Translations under genes and position numbers: made by a program
The notes under the pieces: model-generated
The model's database searches: none
Told to the model about the DNA's origin: nothing
Seen by the model: only the letters and a program-made list of their open reading frames with translations
Assembly (NCBI GenBank): GCA_003448835.1
Contig: DLXM01000135.1
Location: forward strand, 1-5,603
From: Bacteroidota bacterium
GTDB lineage: Bacteria; Bacteroidota; Rhodothermia; Balneolales; HLUCCA01
DNA length: 5,603 bases
Reading direction: 5' to 3'
Part shown: in pieces, positions 5,481 through 5,603 of the stretch
Layout of the letters: each line of letters starts with the position of its first letter
How positions within the stretch are numbered: the first letter of the stretch is position 1

Positions 5481-5511
5481 TAAACATAAGAGAATTTTAA
5501 TACTAAGTCAA
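5481..5511 (-). promoter_or_regulatory. Promoter of the DUF4402-like gene, Bacteroidota-type
   Basis: On the minus strand, TTG (5509-5511, in GTTGAC) is followed after exactly 20 nt by TATGTTTA (5481-5488), matching TAnnTTTG except for the last base. Spacing and the final-base deviation are identical to the ric promoter at 2642-2672. The implied leader is about 45 nt and ends in a run of A before the ATG. The remaining upstream sequence to the window end (5512-5603) is AT-rich, with no gene or further site that I can support. Confidence 0.6.
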
Positions 5512-5603
5512 CATATTTATTAAGATTTATTAATACAAAAAGAAAGAATACACTCTCGGTACGACCAGGTATTTAACCAATAAAACAGCTTAAGTGTAAT
5601 AAA

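Overview
The window looks like chromosomal DNA from a member of the Bacteroidota or a close relative (Balneola/Rhodothermus-type lineages are possible). Three things point there. Start codons have AT-rich leaders and no good Shine-Dalgarno sequences. Two promoters fit the Bacteroidota type (TTG, 20-nt spacer, TAnnTTTG-like -7 box). The gene families also fit, including a DUF4402-like secreted protein. The taxon is inferred, not proven.

Layout. Positions 1-48 hold an octamer tandem array, cut by the window edge. Positions 65-2586 hold three minus-strand genes, in transcription order: ric/scdA-type di-iron iron-sulfur repair protein (1894-2586), an Rrf2-family regulator with three C-terminal cysteines (1356-1826), and a roughly 12-TM histidine-containing membrane protein resembling the haem-copper oxidase subunit I / NnrS group (65-1318). 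Positions 2587-3033 are a long intergenic region carrying the ric promoter, a second octamer array and two degenerate copies of a roughly 90-bp element. A plus-strand exported gamma-glutamyltransferase follows (3034-4752). It converges on a minus-strand small secreted DUF4402-like protein (4922-5428), with a strong hairpin between them.

The most coherent system is the minus-strand trio, which looks like a nitrosative-stress module: an NsrR-like iron-sulfur sensor, a Ric repair protein and a putative haem or metal membrane protein. Supporting this, a 21-bp near-palindrome lies directly next to the promoter-like elements of both ric and the rrf2 gene, in the same orientation, with its centre at the same place in both sites. 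It reads as the operator of the Rrf2 protein, giving autoregulation plus control of ric and, by cotranscription, of the membrane protein. The gamma-glutamyltransferase and DUF4402-like genes appear to be independent transcription units.

No tRNA, rRNA, CRISPR array, transposase or prophage gene was seen.
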